This document shows, piece by piece, positions 1 through 7,929 of a stretch of 64,000 nucleotides of DNA. The notes below the pieces were generated by a model. That model did no database searches. It was given only the letters and a program-made list of their open reading frames with translations, and was not told the DNA's origin. The DNA lies in assembly GCF_050262165.1 (NCBI RefSeq), contig NZ_CP189844.1, one strand, 5' to 3'. A program made the position numbers and the translations under genes. Within the stretch, counting starts at the first letter, position 1. Each line of letters begins with the position of its first letter. The stretch is from Parvimonas sp015257355 (lineage in GTDB: Bacteria > Bacillota > Clostridia > Tissierellales > Peptoniphilaceae).

Positions 1-578
1 TTTTCAGAAACTAAAACTCCGTTTTTATTAGCATCATTTCTCAAAATATCTCTAAAATCTTTATCTTCAGACACCATTTCAGCAATAATATCTAAAGCTC
101 CTGCCATAGCATCTTCAATAGTTAAAACTTCTTTTTCTTCATCAATAAATTCAGAAACTTTTTGTTCAAAATTACCTTCATTAAGTTTTCTATCTAAAAT
201 TAAATCAGCAAGTGGTTTAAGACCTTTTTCCTTCGCTATTGTAGCTCTAGTTCTCTTCTTTGGTCTAAATGGAAGATAAATATCTTCAACCTTAGAAAGT
301 GTTTCAGCATTTATGATTTCTTTTCTTAATTCTTCTGTTAACTCGCCAAGCTCATCAATTAATCTTATAACATCTTCTTTTCTTTGTTCTAAGTTTCTTA
401 AATATTGTAATTTTTGTTCTAAATTTCTAAGTATTTCATCATCTAAATTTCCTGTAACTTCTTTTCTATATCTAGCGATAAAAGGAATTGTATTACCTTC
501 ATCAATAAGTTTTACAGTATTTTCAACCTGTCCTACTTTGATATTTAACTCTTTTGCAATTTGTTCAAAAATATTCAT
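1..578 (-). CDS. tex: Tex, RNA-binding transcriptional accessory protein (5' part only)
   Basis: I translated this by hand from the reverse strand; it reads MNIFEQIAKELN and then continues open for 192 codons to the window edge. The N-terminal pattern (helical domain, 'EGNTIPFIARYRKEVTG', 'VEDIYLPFRPKKRTRATIA', 'KGLKPLAD') is that of the Tex family, nucleic-acid-binding proteins with HTH, YqgF, HhH and S1 domains; only the N-terminal helical part is inside the window. The start is the ATG at 578, preceded by AAAGGGG at good spacing. The gene follows lpdA on the same strand but the lpdA terminator lies between them, so it is probably transcribed separately or by read-through. Identification is confident; C-terminal domains cannot be checked here. 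Confidence 0.93.
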   Translation of the reverse strand, partial: MNIFEQIAKELNIKVGQVENTVKLIDEGNTIPFIARYRKEVTGNLDDEILRNLEQKLQYLRNLEQRKEDVIRLIDELGELTEELRKEIINAETLSKVEDIYLPFRPKKRTRATIAKEKGLKPLADLILDRKLNEGNFEQKVSEFIDEEKEVLTIEDAMAGALDIIAEMVSEDKDFRDILRNDANKNGVLVSE

Positions 579-593
579 TCTTACCCCTTTAAA

Positions 594-616
594 TAAAAAA
601 GGGAGCTTACGCTCCC
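594..616 (-). terminator. Rho-independent terminator of lpdA
   Basis: On the reverse strand GGGAGC-GTAA-GCTCCC is followed by a run of T. It starts about 20 bases after the lpdA stop. Confidence 0.85.
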
Positions 617-635
617 TAAAATTCTAACAAAATAA

Positions 636-2036
636 TTATTTTGCAGGTGCACTATGGATTGATTTTCCTTCTAATTGGTGAATAGCTTCCATAAATGCTT
701 CTGATAGAGTTGGGTGAGCGTGAATCATCTTTCCTATTGATTCAACTCCCATATCATTTGCCATTGCAACTGTTCCTTCATGAATTAAGTCATTTGCATG
801 AGGTCCAATAATATGGATACCTAAAATTTTCTTTAAGTCTTCAGTTGCGATAACTTTTACAAATCCATCAGCTTCTCCTAATGAAACAGCTTTACCATTT
901 CCACTGAACATAAATTTGCTCTTAACATATGGAATATTTTGAGCAATAACTTCTTCTTCAGTTAAACCAACTTGAGCAACTTCAGGTAAAGTAAATGTAC
1001 AAGCAGGAACGATGTCTAAATTAATTTCAGGATGTTCTCCCATTAATTTTTCAACAACATGGATTGCTTGAGCACTTGCAACGTGAGCAAGTTGAACATT
1101 TCCATAAACAACGTCACCAATTGCATAAATATGGTCAACATTTGTTTTAAATCCTTTATCAGTAACTACAGCTCCTCTTTCAGTAACAACACCAGCTTTT
1201 TCAATTTCTAATCCATCAATATTAGCTTTTCTTCCTGTTGCTAAAAGAACCATTGTACCTTCTGCTTCTTCAACTTTATCTTTATCAACTCTCTTAGCTG
1301 AAACTTTTAATTTCCCGTTTTCTTGTGTAATTTCACTAGCACGAACTTTGTTTATAATCTTAATTCCTGCTTTTTTGAAAATACTTGGTATTCTTTTTTG
1401 AATTTCTCCATCAGTAGCTGGTAAAACACCATTTGTAATAACAGTTACTTGAGATCCAAATTGAGCATAGATACTAGCAAATTCCATACCTATAACTCCA
1501 CCACCAACAACTATAAGTTCTTGTGGAATTTCTTTTAAATCTAAGAATTCATCACTTGTAATTACATTTGGTAAATCAGTTCCAGCAATTGGTGGAACGC
1601 TTGGTTTAGAACCAGTAGCAATAATTATGTAGTCAGCTGTAACATCTTTTTCTGAACCATCATTTAATTTAACATGAATTGTATGTGGATCAACAAAAGA
1701 ACCAAAACCTTTTAGGTATTCAATATTTGGATAAGAACCAATTAAAAATTCTACCCCACCTACGATTTTTTCAACAACTTCGCATTTTCTTTCATTAAGT
1801 CTTATTGGATCAATTTTACATTCGTCCATAAGTAAACCGAATTCTGCTTTTCTATGGATGTTTTCCATAATTTCAGCATTTTTCCAAAGTGTTTTTGTTG
1901 GGATACATCCTCTGTTTAAACAAGTACCACCTGGTCTATCTGCCTCAATAAGTACAACTTCTGCTCCCATTTGTGCAGCTCTGATTGCAGCCTCATATCC
2001 TCCTGGGCCTGCTCCAATAACAGCTATTTTAGTCAT
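636..2036 (-). CDS. lpdA: Dihydrolipoyl dehydrogenase (E3)
   Basis: FAD-dependent pyridine nucleotide-disulfide oxidoreductase of 466 residues that reoxidises lipoyl groups of 2-oxoacid dehydrogenase or glycine-cleavage complexes using NAD. The N-terminus has the FAD Rossmann motif (VIGAGPGGYEAA), the redox-active CLNRGC pair, a second NAD-binding GGGVIGMEFA, the FAD motif YAIGD, and the C-terminal active-site HAHPTLSEAF with the His-Glu dyad. There is no fused lipoyl domain. An upstream GTG at 2045 gives a slightly longer frame, but it sits inside the AAGGAG ribosome-binding site, so ATG 2036 is the better start. No E1, E2 or glycine-cleavage genes adjoin it, so the partner complex is not revealed here. 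It has its own promoter (2082-2110) and terminator and is probably monocistronic. Confidence 0.96.
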   Translation of the reverse strand: MTKIAVIGAGPGGYEAAIRAAQMGAEVVLIEADRPGGTCLNRGCIPTKTLWKNAEIMENIHRKAEFGLLMDECKIDPIRLNERKCEVVEKIVGGVEFLIGSYPNIEYLKGFGSFVDPHTIHVKLNDGSEKDVTADYIIIATGSKPSVPPIAGTDLPNVITSDEFLDLKEIPQELIVVGGGVIGMEFASIYAQFGSQVTVITNGVLPATDGEIQKRIPSIFKKAGIKIINKVRASEITQENGKLKVSAKRVDKDKVEEAEGTMVLLATGRKANIDGLEIEKAGVVTERGAVVTDKGFKTNVDHIYAIGDVVYGNVQLAHVASAQAIHVVEKLMGEHPEINLDIVPACTFTLPEVAQVGLTEEEVIAQNIPYVKSKFMFSGNGKAVSLGEADGFVKVIATEDLKKILGIHIIGPHANDLIHEGTVAMANDMGVESIGKMIHAHPTLSEAFMEAIHQLEGKSIHSAPAK

Positions 2037-2081
2037 AAAACACACTCCTTAATAAATTTTTTTAAGTTTTCACTCACTAAA

Positions 2082-2110
2082 ATTATATATCAAAAATACT
2101 TTTTTTTCAA
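2082..2110 (-). promoter_or_regulatory. Sigma-A-type promoter of lpdA
   Basis: Reverse strand TTGAAA-N17-TATAAT, about 45 bases upstream of the lpdA start. Almost the same 28-base block, from the -35 through the -10, recurs at 2736-2763. Confidence 0.7.
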
Positions 2111-2160
2111 GTTTTTAAGTAAAATTGTTTTCACATTTAATAAAAAATGTAAAACCAACT

Positions 2161-2205
2161 AAAAAACTCGGATTTTGATATTAAAAAACACAAAAACCGA
2201 GTTTA
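2161..2205 (-). terminator. Terminator downstream of the small membrane-ORF pair
   Basis: Reverse strand AAACTCGG and CCGAGTTT arms, with further pairing of TTTTG and CAAAA inside, end in a T run. It closes the unit that starts at the 2736-2763 promoter. Confidence 0.65.
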
Positions 2206-2232
2206 CAATAAATACTAGTTGGACGATACTAA

Positions 2233-2322
2233 TTAATTAATATTATATTTTTGAAACCATTTTAACAAATTATCACTAGACAGCTCATCATATTCTTTAT
2301 CATAACTACCTCTTATAATATC
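2233..2322 (-). other. Out-of-frame coding tail of the 78-aa membrane ORF
   Basis: Directly after the end of the 78-aa ORF, another frame reads KDIIRGSYDKEYDELSSD and then NLLKWFQKYNIN before a TAA at 2233-2235. Its charged, protein-like composition contrasts with what random AT-rich DNA gives. It would join the upstream ORF if one base were inserted near the ATAAAGATATT at about 2318, giving a protein of about 105 residues. Either the gene carries a one-base deletion or the sequence has an error there. It could also be chance. Confidence 0.45.
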
Positions 2323-2549
2323 TTTATAAATATTACAAATAAAATAGACATTAAAACTATAATCAATCCATGAATTATAGATGTAAATAAAGATATATCA
2401 GTTGTCGTAATGATAGTCAAAACTATTGAAATAAATTCAATAGAAAACTCTACAATAATTGTTATATCTTTTGTTTTTTCTATGTAAAAATAGATTAAAA
2501 CACCATCTATAACTACTAGTAAAAACATCAAAATTTCTAAACTAATCAT
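2313..2549 (-). CDS. Small hydrophobic membrane protein, probably frameshifted at its 3' end
   Basis: This 78-residue ORF is nearly all hydrophobic, with about three membrane segments (residues 3-22, 32-50 and 56-77) and a short charged turn (EKTKD). I do not recognise the family. The ATG overlaps the stop of the upstream 30-codon ORF in the arrangement ATGA, and it has no ribosome-binding site of its own, so translation would be coupled. The sequence downstream continues as a plausible hydrophilic C-terminus in another frame (2233-2322). It is transcribed from the 2736-2763 promoter and ends at the hairpin 2161-2205. Confidence 0.55.
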   Translation of the reverse strand: MISLEILMFLLVVIDGVLIYFYIEKTKDITIIVEFSIEFISIVLTIITTTDISLFTSIIHGLIIVLMSILFVIFIKIL

Positions 2550-2638
2550 ATATTAAACATTTTGAAAAAAGGCAAACTCATAACTGTAAATGATAAACAA
2601 ATACATATGATAACAATTAAACTGAAAATTTTTTTCAA
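2546..2638 (-). CDS. 30-residue hydrophobic peptide, coupled to the membrane ORF
   Basis: A TTG start at 2638 lies seven bases after a full AGGAGG site, and the frame reads MKKIFSLIVIICIC then LSFTVMSLPFFKMFNI. This has the form of a signal peptide or a single membrane helix with a KK N-terminus. Its stop codon shares bases with the ATG of the next ORF. It is too short for ordinary ORF calling, but the ribosome-binding site, the promoter at 2736-2763 and the ATGA junction support it. The function is unknown; small-peptide exporters, pheromones and toxin-like peptides all look like this. Confidence 0.55.
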   Translation of the reverse strand: MKKIFSLIVIICICLSFTVMSLPFFKMFNI

Positions 2639-2735
2639 AACATATCCTCCTACAAAACTATTTCTAAAATACAACAACTAATAAATATGTTATAACACAA
2701 ACAAATAAAACTATTTAATTAACCTTATCACATAT

Positions 2736-2763
2736 ATTATATATCAAAAATACTTTTTTTCAA
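2736..2763 (-). promoter_or_regulatory. Sigma-A-type promoter of the two-ORF membrane peptide unit
   Basis: Reverse strand TTGAAA-N16-TATAAT, with a spacer nearly identical to that of the lpdA promoter at 2082-2110. Confidence 0.6.
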
Positions 2764-2859
2764 TACTTTGTACGAAATAGTTATCATGTTTTAAATGAAA
2801 ATTCAAAATTTTTGTGGTAAAATATATAGTAATTAATTAATCTTAGAAAGGAGTAAAAA

Positions 2860-4404
2860 ATGAAATTAACTGAAATTTTGGATATGTTTAAAGATTTTGA
2901 ACTACTTACTAATTTCAATATAGATGATATTGAAATTTTACATACTACAGTTCTTGATGCTCCTGATGGAGCAACATTTGCTTGTGGAAATGAGTTTGTA
3001 ATAAGTTCTGGATATCTTTTCAAACAAAACGAAAAAGAGATTACAAACTACATTAAAAGATTAAAAAAATTAGGTTGTTGTGCTTTAGGAATAAAGATAG
3101 AAAGATATTTTAGTGAAATTCCTGAAGAAATGATAAAAATTGCAAACGAACTAAGATTTCCTATAATTAATATTCCTATATATTATCCTTTTTCAGCAAT
3201 TTTAACTCCTATTTTAGCAAAACTTATAGACAGCAAAGTTGATAATCTAACAAAAACCGAAAAGATTAGAAATAATTTTATTAGAATTGTAGTAGAAAAC
3301 AAATCATTAGAAATAACTTTAAATTATCTATACAATTTATTAAAAATCGATTATATTTTCTATGACTATTTTTTAGATAAAAAATATTATAATAAAGAAT
3401 TTTCAGAAACACATAAGAATTTTTCAAAAAGTGTTTTCAGCAAGAATAAAGAAGTTGGAAAATTAGTTTTAAATACAACAAAATCTAAATTATCAGAGTT
3501 TGATAATACAATAATAAAATATGCTTTAGAGATTGTGTTAATACAAATAGAAAAAGAAATAACAATAGTTAAACTAAAAGAATATTATTTAAATGACTTT
3601 ATTAGTGATATTCTAAGTGGCAATGTTCGTTCTAAAGAGGAGCTATTAACTAGGGCAAAACTATTCAGTATTGATATAAGTGGATATAACTCAGTTGTAA
3701 TTTTTGATATAGATAATTTTAAATACAATTTAGTTGAAAATCCACTAGAAAATATAAAACTTGAAGAAGTAAAAAGAAAAGTATTTGACAAAATATTACA
3801 AAATTTCGAAATTCTTAAAAGTAAAGCATTGTACTATAAAAAGAGTGATAGTTTAGTATTAATTACAAAACATAATTCAATTGATACTACATTATTATAT
3901 CAATTAGAATCTCTAGTAAAAAGGATAAAACAAATAGTTAAAGAGAATTTTTACTTTACTTTTACTGTTGGAATGGGAAATATTCGTGAAGATATAATAG
4001 ATATAAACAAGAGTTATCAAGAAGCTATGGATTGTATTAAGATAGGAAGACTTTTACAAGAAAATGATGGAATTTTCAAATATGATGATATAGAATTCTT
4101 CAAAATTCTGAATAATACTATAAATTCTTCAAAAACGCCTAGATTTATAAATGATGTTATAAAACTTGTCAATTATGATAAAGAAAAAGATACTACTTAT
4201 TTTGAAACTTTAACACACTTAATTGAAAATAATTGGAGTCTAAAACAAACTTCAAAAAAACAATTTTTACATTACAATACTATTAAATATAGATTTGAAA
4301 AAATATCTGAAATTATTAATAAAGATTTAGATGATTACAATACTAGATTTTTATTAGAATTAGGTTACAGATATATAAAACTAAATAAAAATATGATAGA
4401 TTAA
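2860..4404 (+). CDS. PucR-family transcriptional regulator
   Basis: The 514-residue protein has the PucR family layout: an N-terminal purine-catabolism-regulator-like domain (about residues 1-120, including ISSGYLFKQNEKEI and RFPIINIPIYYPFS), a middle GGDEF-like region (about 250-400), and a C-terminal PucR helix-turn-helix (about 445-510, NWSLKQTSKKQFLHYNTIKYR, residues spread over the recognition helix, then LELGYRYIKL). Such regulators control uptake and breakdown of purines, amino acids or amino-acid derivatives. It has an AAAGGAG site before ATG 2860 and its own terminator. It is immediately upstream of, and in the same direction as, the DUF5058-membrane protein-amidohydrolase operon, which is the likely target. 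Confidence 0.88.
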   Translation: MKLTEILDMFKDFELLTNFNIDDIEILHTTVLDAPDGATFACGNEFVISSGYLFKQNEKEITNYIKRLKKLGCCALGIKIERYFSEIPEEMIKIANELRFPIINIPIYYPFSAILTPILAKLIDSKVDNLTKTEKIRNNFIRIVVENKSLEITLNYLYNLLKIDYIFYDYFLDKKYYNKEFSETHKNFSKSVFSKNKEVGKLVLNTTKSKLSEFDNTIIKYALEIVLIQIEKEITIVKLKEYYLNDFISDILSGNVRSKEELLTRAKLFSIDISGYNSVVIFDIDNFKYNLVENPLENIKLEEVKRKVFDKILQNFEILKSKALYYKKSDSLVLITKHNSIDTTLLYQLESLVKRIKQIVKENFYFTFTVGMGNIREDIIDINKSYQEAMDCIKIGRLLQENDGIFKYDDIEFFKILNNTINSSKTPRFINDVIKLVNYDKEKDTTYFETLTHLIENNWSLKQTSKKQFLHYNTIKYRFEKISEIINKDLDDYNTRFLLELGYRYIKLNKNMID

Positions 4405-4437
4405 TACGACTGTTAAAATAACAGTTGTATTTTTTTA
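4405..4437 (+). terminator. Terminator of the PucR-type regulator
   Basis: Inverted repeat ACGACTGTTA / TAACAGTTGT with a three-base loop followed by TTTTTT, starting right after the stop codon. Confidence 0.85.
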
Positions 4438-4463
4438 CTAAAAAAGTATATTTTTTTGTAAAA

Positions 4464-4478
4464 TATTCCATAGGAATA
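4464..4478. promoter_or_regulatory. Perfect 6+3+6 palindrome, candidate operator for the transporter operon
   Basis: TATTCC-ATA-GGAATA lies between the regulator gene and the DUF5058 gene, about 55 bases upstream of the latter's start, overlapping the -35 position for a -10-like TATTAT at 4494-4499. The position suits an operator for the adjacent PucR-type protein, but this is inference. Confidence 0.35.
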
Positions 4479-4530
4479 GAAATTTTTTTAAGTTATTATA
4501 TAGACATATAAAAAATTAGGAGGAATTCAA

Positions 4531-5253
4531 ATGGAATATTTAAAAATCGCCAATAGTCCAATATTTTGGATTTTATGTTTACCAGTAGGGCTTTTAGTAT
4601 TAATTCAAGCTTACATATTTTCAAAAAAGGCAATTCAATCTGCTGATTTAGTTGATTTGTCAAAAAGTGATGCAAAAAAAGCATTTAAAATTGGAGCTGT
4701 TTCTTCAATAGGACCTGCATTAGGAGTTTTCGTAGTAATGCTTGGTCTTATGTCAGTATTAGGAGGACCTCTTTCTTGGATGCGTCTTGCTATAATTGGT
4801 TCAGCACCTGCAGAACTTGCAGCATCAAGTATGGCTGCAAAAGCTATGGGAGTAGAACTTGGTGGAAATGGATTTGAATTAGTTCACTTCGCAAATGCCG
4901 CTTGGGTAACGGCATTAAACGGAAGTGCATGGTTATTAACAACAGGACTTTTCTCTCATCAATTAGATAAGATTACTAAAAAAGTTTCTGGTGGAGATGC
5001 AAAAAAACTTGGAGTTATAAGTATCGCTGCTATGTGCGGATCATTCGCTTATCTTTGTGGAGCAGAAATAATGAAGGGATTAAATCCTGAAACTAGACCT
5101 TTCATGGTTTCAGCAATAGGAGCTGCAGTTGTAATGTTTGGTTTAACAAAATTATCAGATAAATATCCAAAATTTAAAGAATACACTTTAGGTGTTGCAA
5201 TGTTAGCCGGAATGTTATCAGCTGTAATTTATTTAAAATTAGGAGGTATGTAA
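4531..5253 (+). CDS. DUF5058 family membrane protein, putative transporter subunit
   Basis: A 240-residue polytopic membrane protein. The sequence matches the DUF5058 pattern as I know it: an N-terminal helix with 'GLLVLIQAYIFSKKA', the cytoplasmic segment KSDAKKAFKIGAVSSIGPALG, split here as a long amphipathic stretch, and then 'RLAIIGSAPAELAASSMAAKAMG'-like small-residue helices (about residues 85-105). About six or seven membrane helices are visible. DUF5058 proteins are uncharacterised but commonly sit beside amidohydrolases, as here. The ribosome-binding site AGGAGG precedes ATG 4531. The next gene starts two bases after its stop, so the two are probably one complex, perhaps importing the substrate of the M20 hydrolase. 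Confidence 0.8.
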   Translation: MEYLKIANSPIFWILCLPVGLLVLIQAYIFSKKAIQSADLVDLSKSDAKKAFKIGAVSSIGPALGVFVVMLGLMSVLGGPLSWMRLAIIGSAPAELAASSMAAKAMGVELGGNGFELVHFANAAWVTALNGSAWLLTTGLFSHQLDKITKKVSGGDAKKLGVISIAAMCGSFAYLCGAEIMKGLNPETRPFMVSAIGAAVVMFGLTKLSDKYPKFKEYTLGVAMLAGMLSAVIYLKLGGM

Positions 5254-5254
5254 T

Positions 5255-5911
5255 ATGAATAATTACGATAAATCTTTTACTAAACCTATTATAAGATATG
5301 GAAGTTTTACAAATTTAATTGCTATACCTCTATGTTTTATACCAGCAATTTATTTATGGATTGCTAAAGGAGCTTTTCCAGGTTGGGGTAATATTTTAAC
5401 TGGTTGGATGTATACAGCATCAATGTTTGCTATTTACTCAGTAGTTGAACCAATTTGCTACTTCCCCATTTTAGGCTTACCTGGTACATATATGTCATTC
5501 TTATCAGGAAATATCGGAAACATGAGAGTACCTTGTGCCGTAATAGCTCAAGAAAGTTTAGGAGTAGAACCAGGTACTAAAAAAGCTGAACTTATTGCAA
5601 CTTTAGGTATTGCAGGTTCAATTTTTACAAATATTATCATTATAACAATAGCAGCTATTGGAGGACAAGCATTGTTAAGTTTATTTCCACCAGTAGTATT
5701 AATGGCATTTAAATATGTATCATCTGCAATTTTCGGAGCAATGTTTGCAATGTTTGCATCAAAAAATTTAAAATATGGTACATTTGCAATAGTTATAGTA
5801 ATGGCTATGTTATTATCAAAATCATTACCAGTTTATTTAATGATTCCTATAGCAGTATTTTCAACTGCAGCTTTTGGAATTTTTGACTATAACAAAAAGA
5901 ACAACAAATAA
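5255..5911 (+). CDS. Polytopic membrane protein, partner of DUF5058 protein
   Basis: A 218-residue protein with about six hydrophobic helices, and Gly/Pro-rich turns such as FPILGLPGTYMSFLSGNIG and NMRVPCAVIAQESLGVEPGT. I do not recognise a named domain; its small-residue-rich central helices resemble those of the preceding DUF5058 protein, and the two may have a common origin or form a two-subunit transporter. Its ribosome-binding site (GGAGG) lies inside the last codons of the upstream gene, so translation is coupled. It is followed 35 bases later by the amidohydrolase gene, so the three form an operon that ends at 7130-7162. Confidence 0.7.
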   Translation: MNNYDKSFTKPIIRYGSFTNLIAIPLCFIPAIYLWIAKGAFPGWGNILTGWMYTASMFAIYSVVEPICYFPILGLPGTYMSFLSGNIGNMRVPCAVIAQESLGVEPGTKKAELIATLGIAGSIFTNIIIITIAAIGGQALLSLFPPVVLMAFKYVSSAIFGAMFAMFASKNLKYGTFAIVIVMAMLLSKSLPVYLMIPIAVFSTAAFGIFDYNKKNNK

Positions 5912-5946
5912 TTTTAATATAATTAGAAATTTTAAATAGGAGTATT

Positions 5947-7125
5947 ATGGACTTAATTAAAGATATTAAGACTTTAGAAGAAAAAGTTATTAATTGGAGA
6001 CGTGATTTACACAAAATTCCAGAACTTGGAAATGATCTTCCATTAACTACAGCTTATCTAAAAAAAGTTTTAGATGAAATTGGTGTTGAATATAGAACAG
6101 ACTTCCCTAATAATTCTTCAATTTTAGTTACAATTAAAGGAGAACTTGAAGGAGATAAATGTATTGCTTTAAGAGCAGATACAGATGGCCTTCCAATGCC
6201 AGAATTTTTAGATTTACCTTTTAAATCTACAAATCAAAATATGCATGCTTGTGGTCATGATGCACATGCTGCGATGATGTTAGGAACAATCTACGCATTA
6301 AATCAAATGAAAGATAAAATACGTGGAACAGTTAAATTCTTATTACAACCTGGTGAAGAAACAGGATCAGGTGCAATTGATATGATTAAAGGTGGTGCTT
6401 TAGAAGGAGTTGACTTCATATTAGCATTACACAATGGAAATACAACAGATGAACTTGATGAAGGTAAAATTGGTGTAAAATATGGTTCAATGATGGCTTG
6501 TATGGATAAATTTACTATAAAAGTAAAAGGTAAAGGAAGCCATGGTGCTTATCCTCATATGAGCATAGATCCAATAACTACATCAACTCATATTATTTCA
6601 GCAATTCAAGATATAGTTTCAAGAGAAATAAATGCTGTTGATACTGCTGTAATCTCAGTTTGTATGATAAATGCAGGAAGTGCTTTTAACATAATTCCAG
6701 AAGAAGTTGAAATAGTTGGAACAGTTAGAGCTGTTTCAAAAGAAATTAGAGCGTTTATAGCTACAAGAATTGAAGAAATTGCAACTAATATGGCAATTGC
6801 AATGAGAGCAAAAGCAGATTATGAATACCATTATGGTCCACCACCTGTTGTAAATAATAATGATATCGTAGACTTTGCTAAACAAAGTGCAATTAATGCA
6901 TTAGGCGAAGAAAATGTTCAAGTTTTACAAAAGCCAATCCTAGCTGGTGAAGATTTCGCTTACTATCTTGAAGAGAAAAAAGGTGCTTATGTATTTTTAA
7001 GAAACCCTCTTTATGTTGATGGTATTGCCTACCCTCACCACAACGGAAAATTTGGACTTAATGAAAAATATTTCATAAATGGAGTAAAATTCTTCGTTCA
7101 AGCAGTACATGATTATTTAAAATAA
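5947..7125 (+). CDS. M20 family amidohydrolase (hippurate / N-acyl amino acid hydrolase type)
   Basis: A 392-residue metal-dependent hydrolase of the M20D / amidohydrolase family, which removes acyl groups from N-acyl or N-aminoacyl amino acids. Motifs in order: RRDLHKIPELG near residue 18, the metal-site HACGHDAHAAMM near residue 97, QPGEETGSGA near 132, SHGAYPH near 195 (dimerisation/lid domain), and LAGEDFAYY with PHHNGKF near the C-terminus. Length is normal. The GGAG site before ATG 5947 is good. It is the last gene of the operon with the two membrane proteins, which suggests import of an acylated or peptide-like compound followed by cytoplasmic hydrolysis, under the PucR-type regulator. 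The exact substrate cannot be read from sequence. Confidence 0.93.
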   Translation: MDLIKDIKTLEEKVINWRRDLHKIPELGNDLPLTTAYLKKVLDEIGVEYRTDFPNNSSILVTIKGELEGDKCIALRADTDGLPMPEFLDLPFKSTNQNMHACGHDAHAAMMLGTIYALNQMKDKIRGTVKFLLQPGEETGSGAIDMIKGGALEGVDFILALHNGNTTDELDEGKIGVKYGSMMACMDKFTIKVKGKGSHGAYPHMSIDPITTSTHIISAIQDIVSREINAVDTAVISVCMINAGSAFNIIPEEVEIVGTVRAVSKEIRAFIATRIEEIATNMAIAMRAKADYEYHYGPPPVVNNNDIVDFAKQSAINALGEENVQVLQKPILAGEDFAYYLEEKKGAYVFLRNPLYVDGIAYPHHNGKFGLNEKYFINGVKFFVQAVHDYLK

Positions 7126-7129
7126 ATTT

Positions 7130-7162
7130 AAAAGCACCTAAATAATATTAGGTGCTTTTTTT
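7130..7162 (+). terminator. Terminator of the amidohydrolase operon
   Basis: AAGCACCTA / TAGGTGCTT stem with an 8-base loop and a T run. It lies between convergent genes. Confidence 0.9.
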
Positions 7163-7172
7163 ATATTCTATT

Positions 7173-7880
7173 TTATAAAACACTTGTCTTTAAAACAAAT
7201 GAAAGTATTACAATTCCAGTACTAAATACAATATGTCCAACTATAGCACTTTCTATTCTCTTTGTCTTTAAATAAACATATCCAAAAGTTAAGGAGATAA
7301 TCACAATTTCTACTACTATAGGAAGTGTATATTTTAAATTTATAAGTGCAAACAATATTCCTGATAAACAAGCCGGTGTGAATAATCGTACAAATTTGTA
7401 TCCACCTTCATATAAATCATATAAATAGCCGAATACTACATTTCTATAAACTATTTCAGTTACAAAAGGAATAATAAAAACTAAATTTATTAATGAGATT
7501 TTATTATTAGAAACCACATTTTTAATTCTAATAAATTCCCCTGTCATATCATAACTATAACCTAAAAATCCTAAAATTTTAAATAAAATTTGAATTACAA
7601 CCAGTAAAGCTATCCCAGAACATGCTCCAATCAAAATAGATTTTAATAAAGGTTCCTTTTTACCATCTTTGGAAATTGAATTTGTAGGGAATTTTTTACA
7701 AAACAAATATACAATAATCGCAAAAATCAAAGTTAAAGCAATATTTATATTTGTTAAGTTTTTAATCACAAATTCTGATTTTATATACTTATTTGCCAAT
7801 GTAGGAAATCTTGAAATTCCTAAAAAATACACCAATGATAGCAAGAATGATACAATAAAATTTTTTGTCTTAACACTCAT
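7173..7880 (-). CDS. CPBP-family membrane protein with degenerate active site
   Basis: A 235-residue protein of the CPBP (CAAX protease / bacteriocin-processing, 'Abi') family with about seven membrane helices. The family's catalytic motifs are EExxxR and FxxxH. Here the first reads TEIVYR (second Glu and Arg kept, first Glu lost) and the position of the second reads FALIN, without His. The adjacent 'VFGYLYDLYEGG' is still clearly paralogous to the neighbouring copies. It is therefore probably inactive as a protease, perhaps keeping a scaffold or immunity role. It is the promoter-distal gene of a four-copy array on the reverse strand. The ribosome-binding site AGGAGG precedes ATG 7880. Confidence 0.82.
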   Translation of the reverse strand: MSVKTKNFIVSFLLSLVYFLGISRFPTLANKYIKSEFVIKNLTNINIALTLIFAIIVYLFCKKFPTNSISKDGKKEPLLKSILIGACSGIALLVVIQILFKILGFLGYSYDMTGEFIRIKNVVSNNKISLINLVFIIPFVTEIVYRNVVFGYLYDLYEGGYKFVRLFTPACLSGILFALINLKYTLPIVVEIVIISLTFGYVYLKTKRIESAIVGHIVFSTGIVILSFVLKTSVL

Positions 7881-7929
7881 AGCTTCCTCCTAAAATTTTT
7901 ATTTTATAATAAGTTTTTTTATGTTTAAA

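Noticed and set aside
313..627. 104-codon ORF on the forward strand.
   Set aside because: Antisense shadow of tex, which has the family signature on the other strand.
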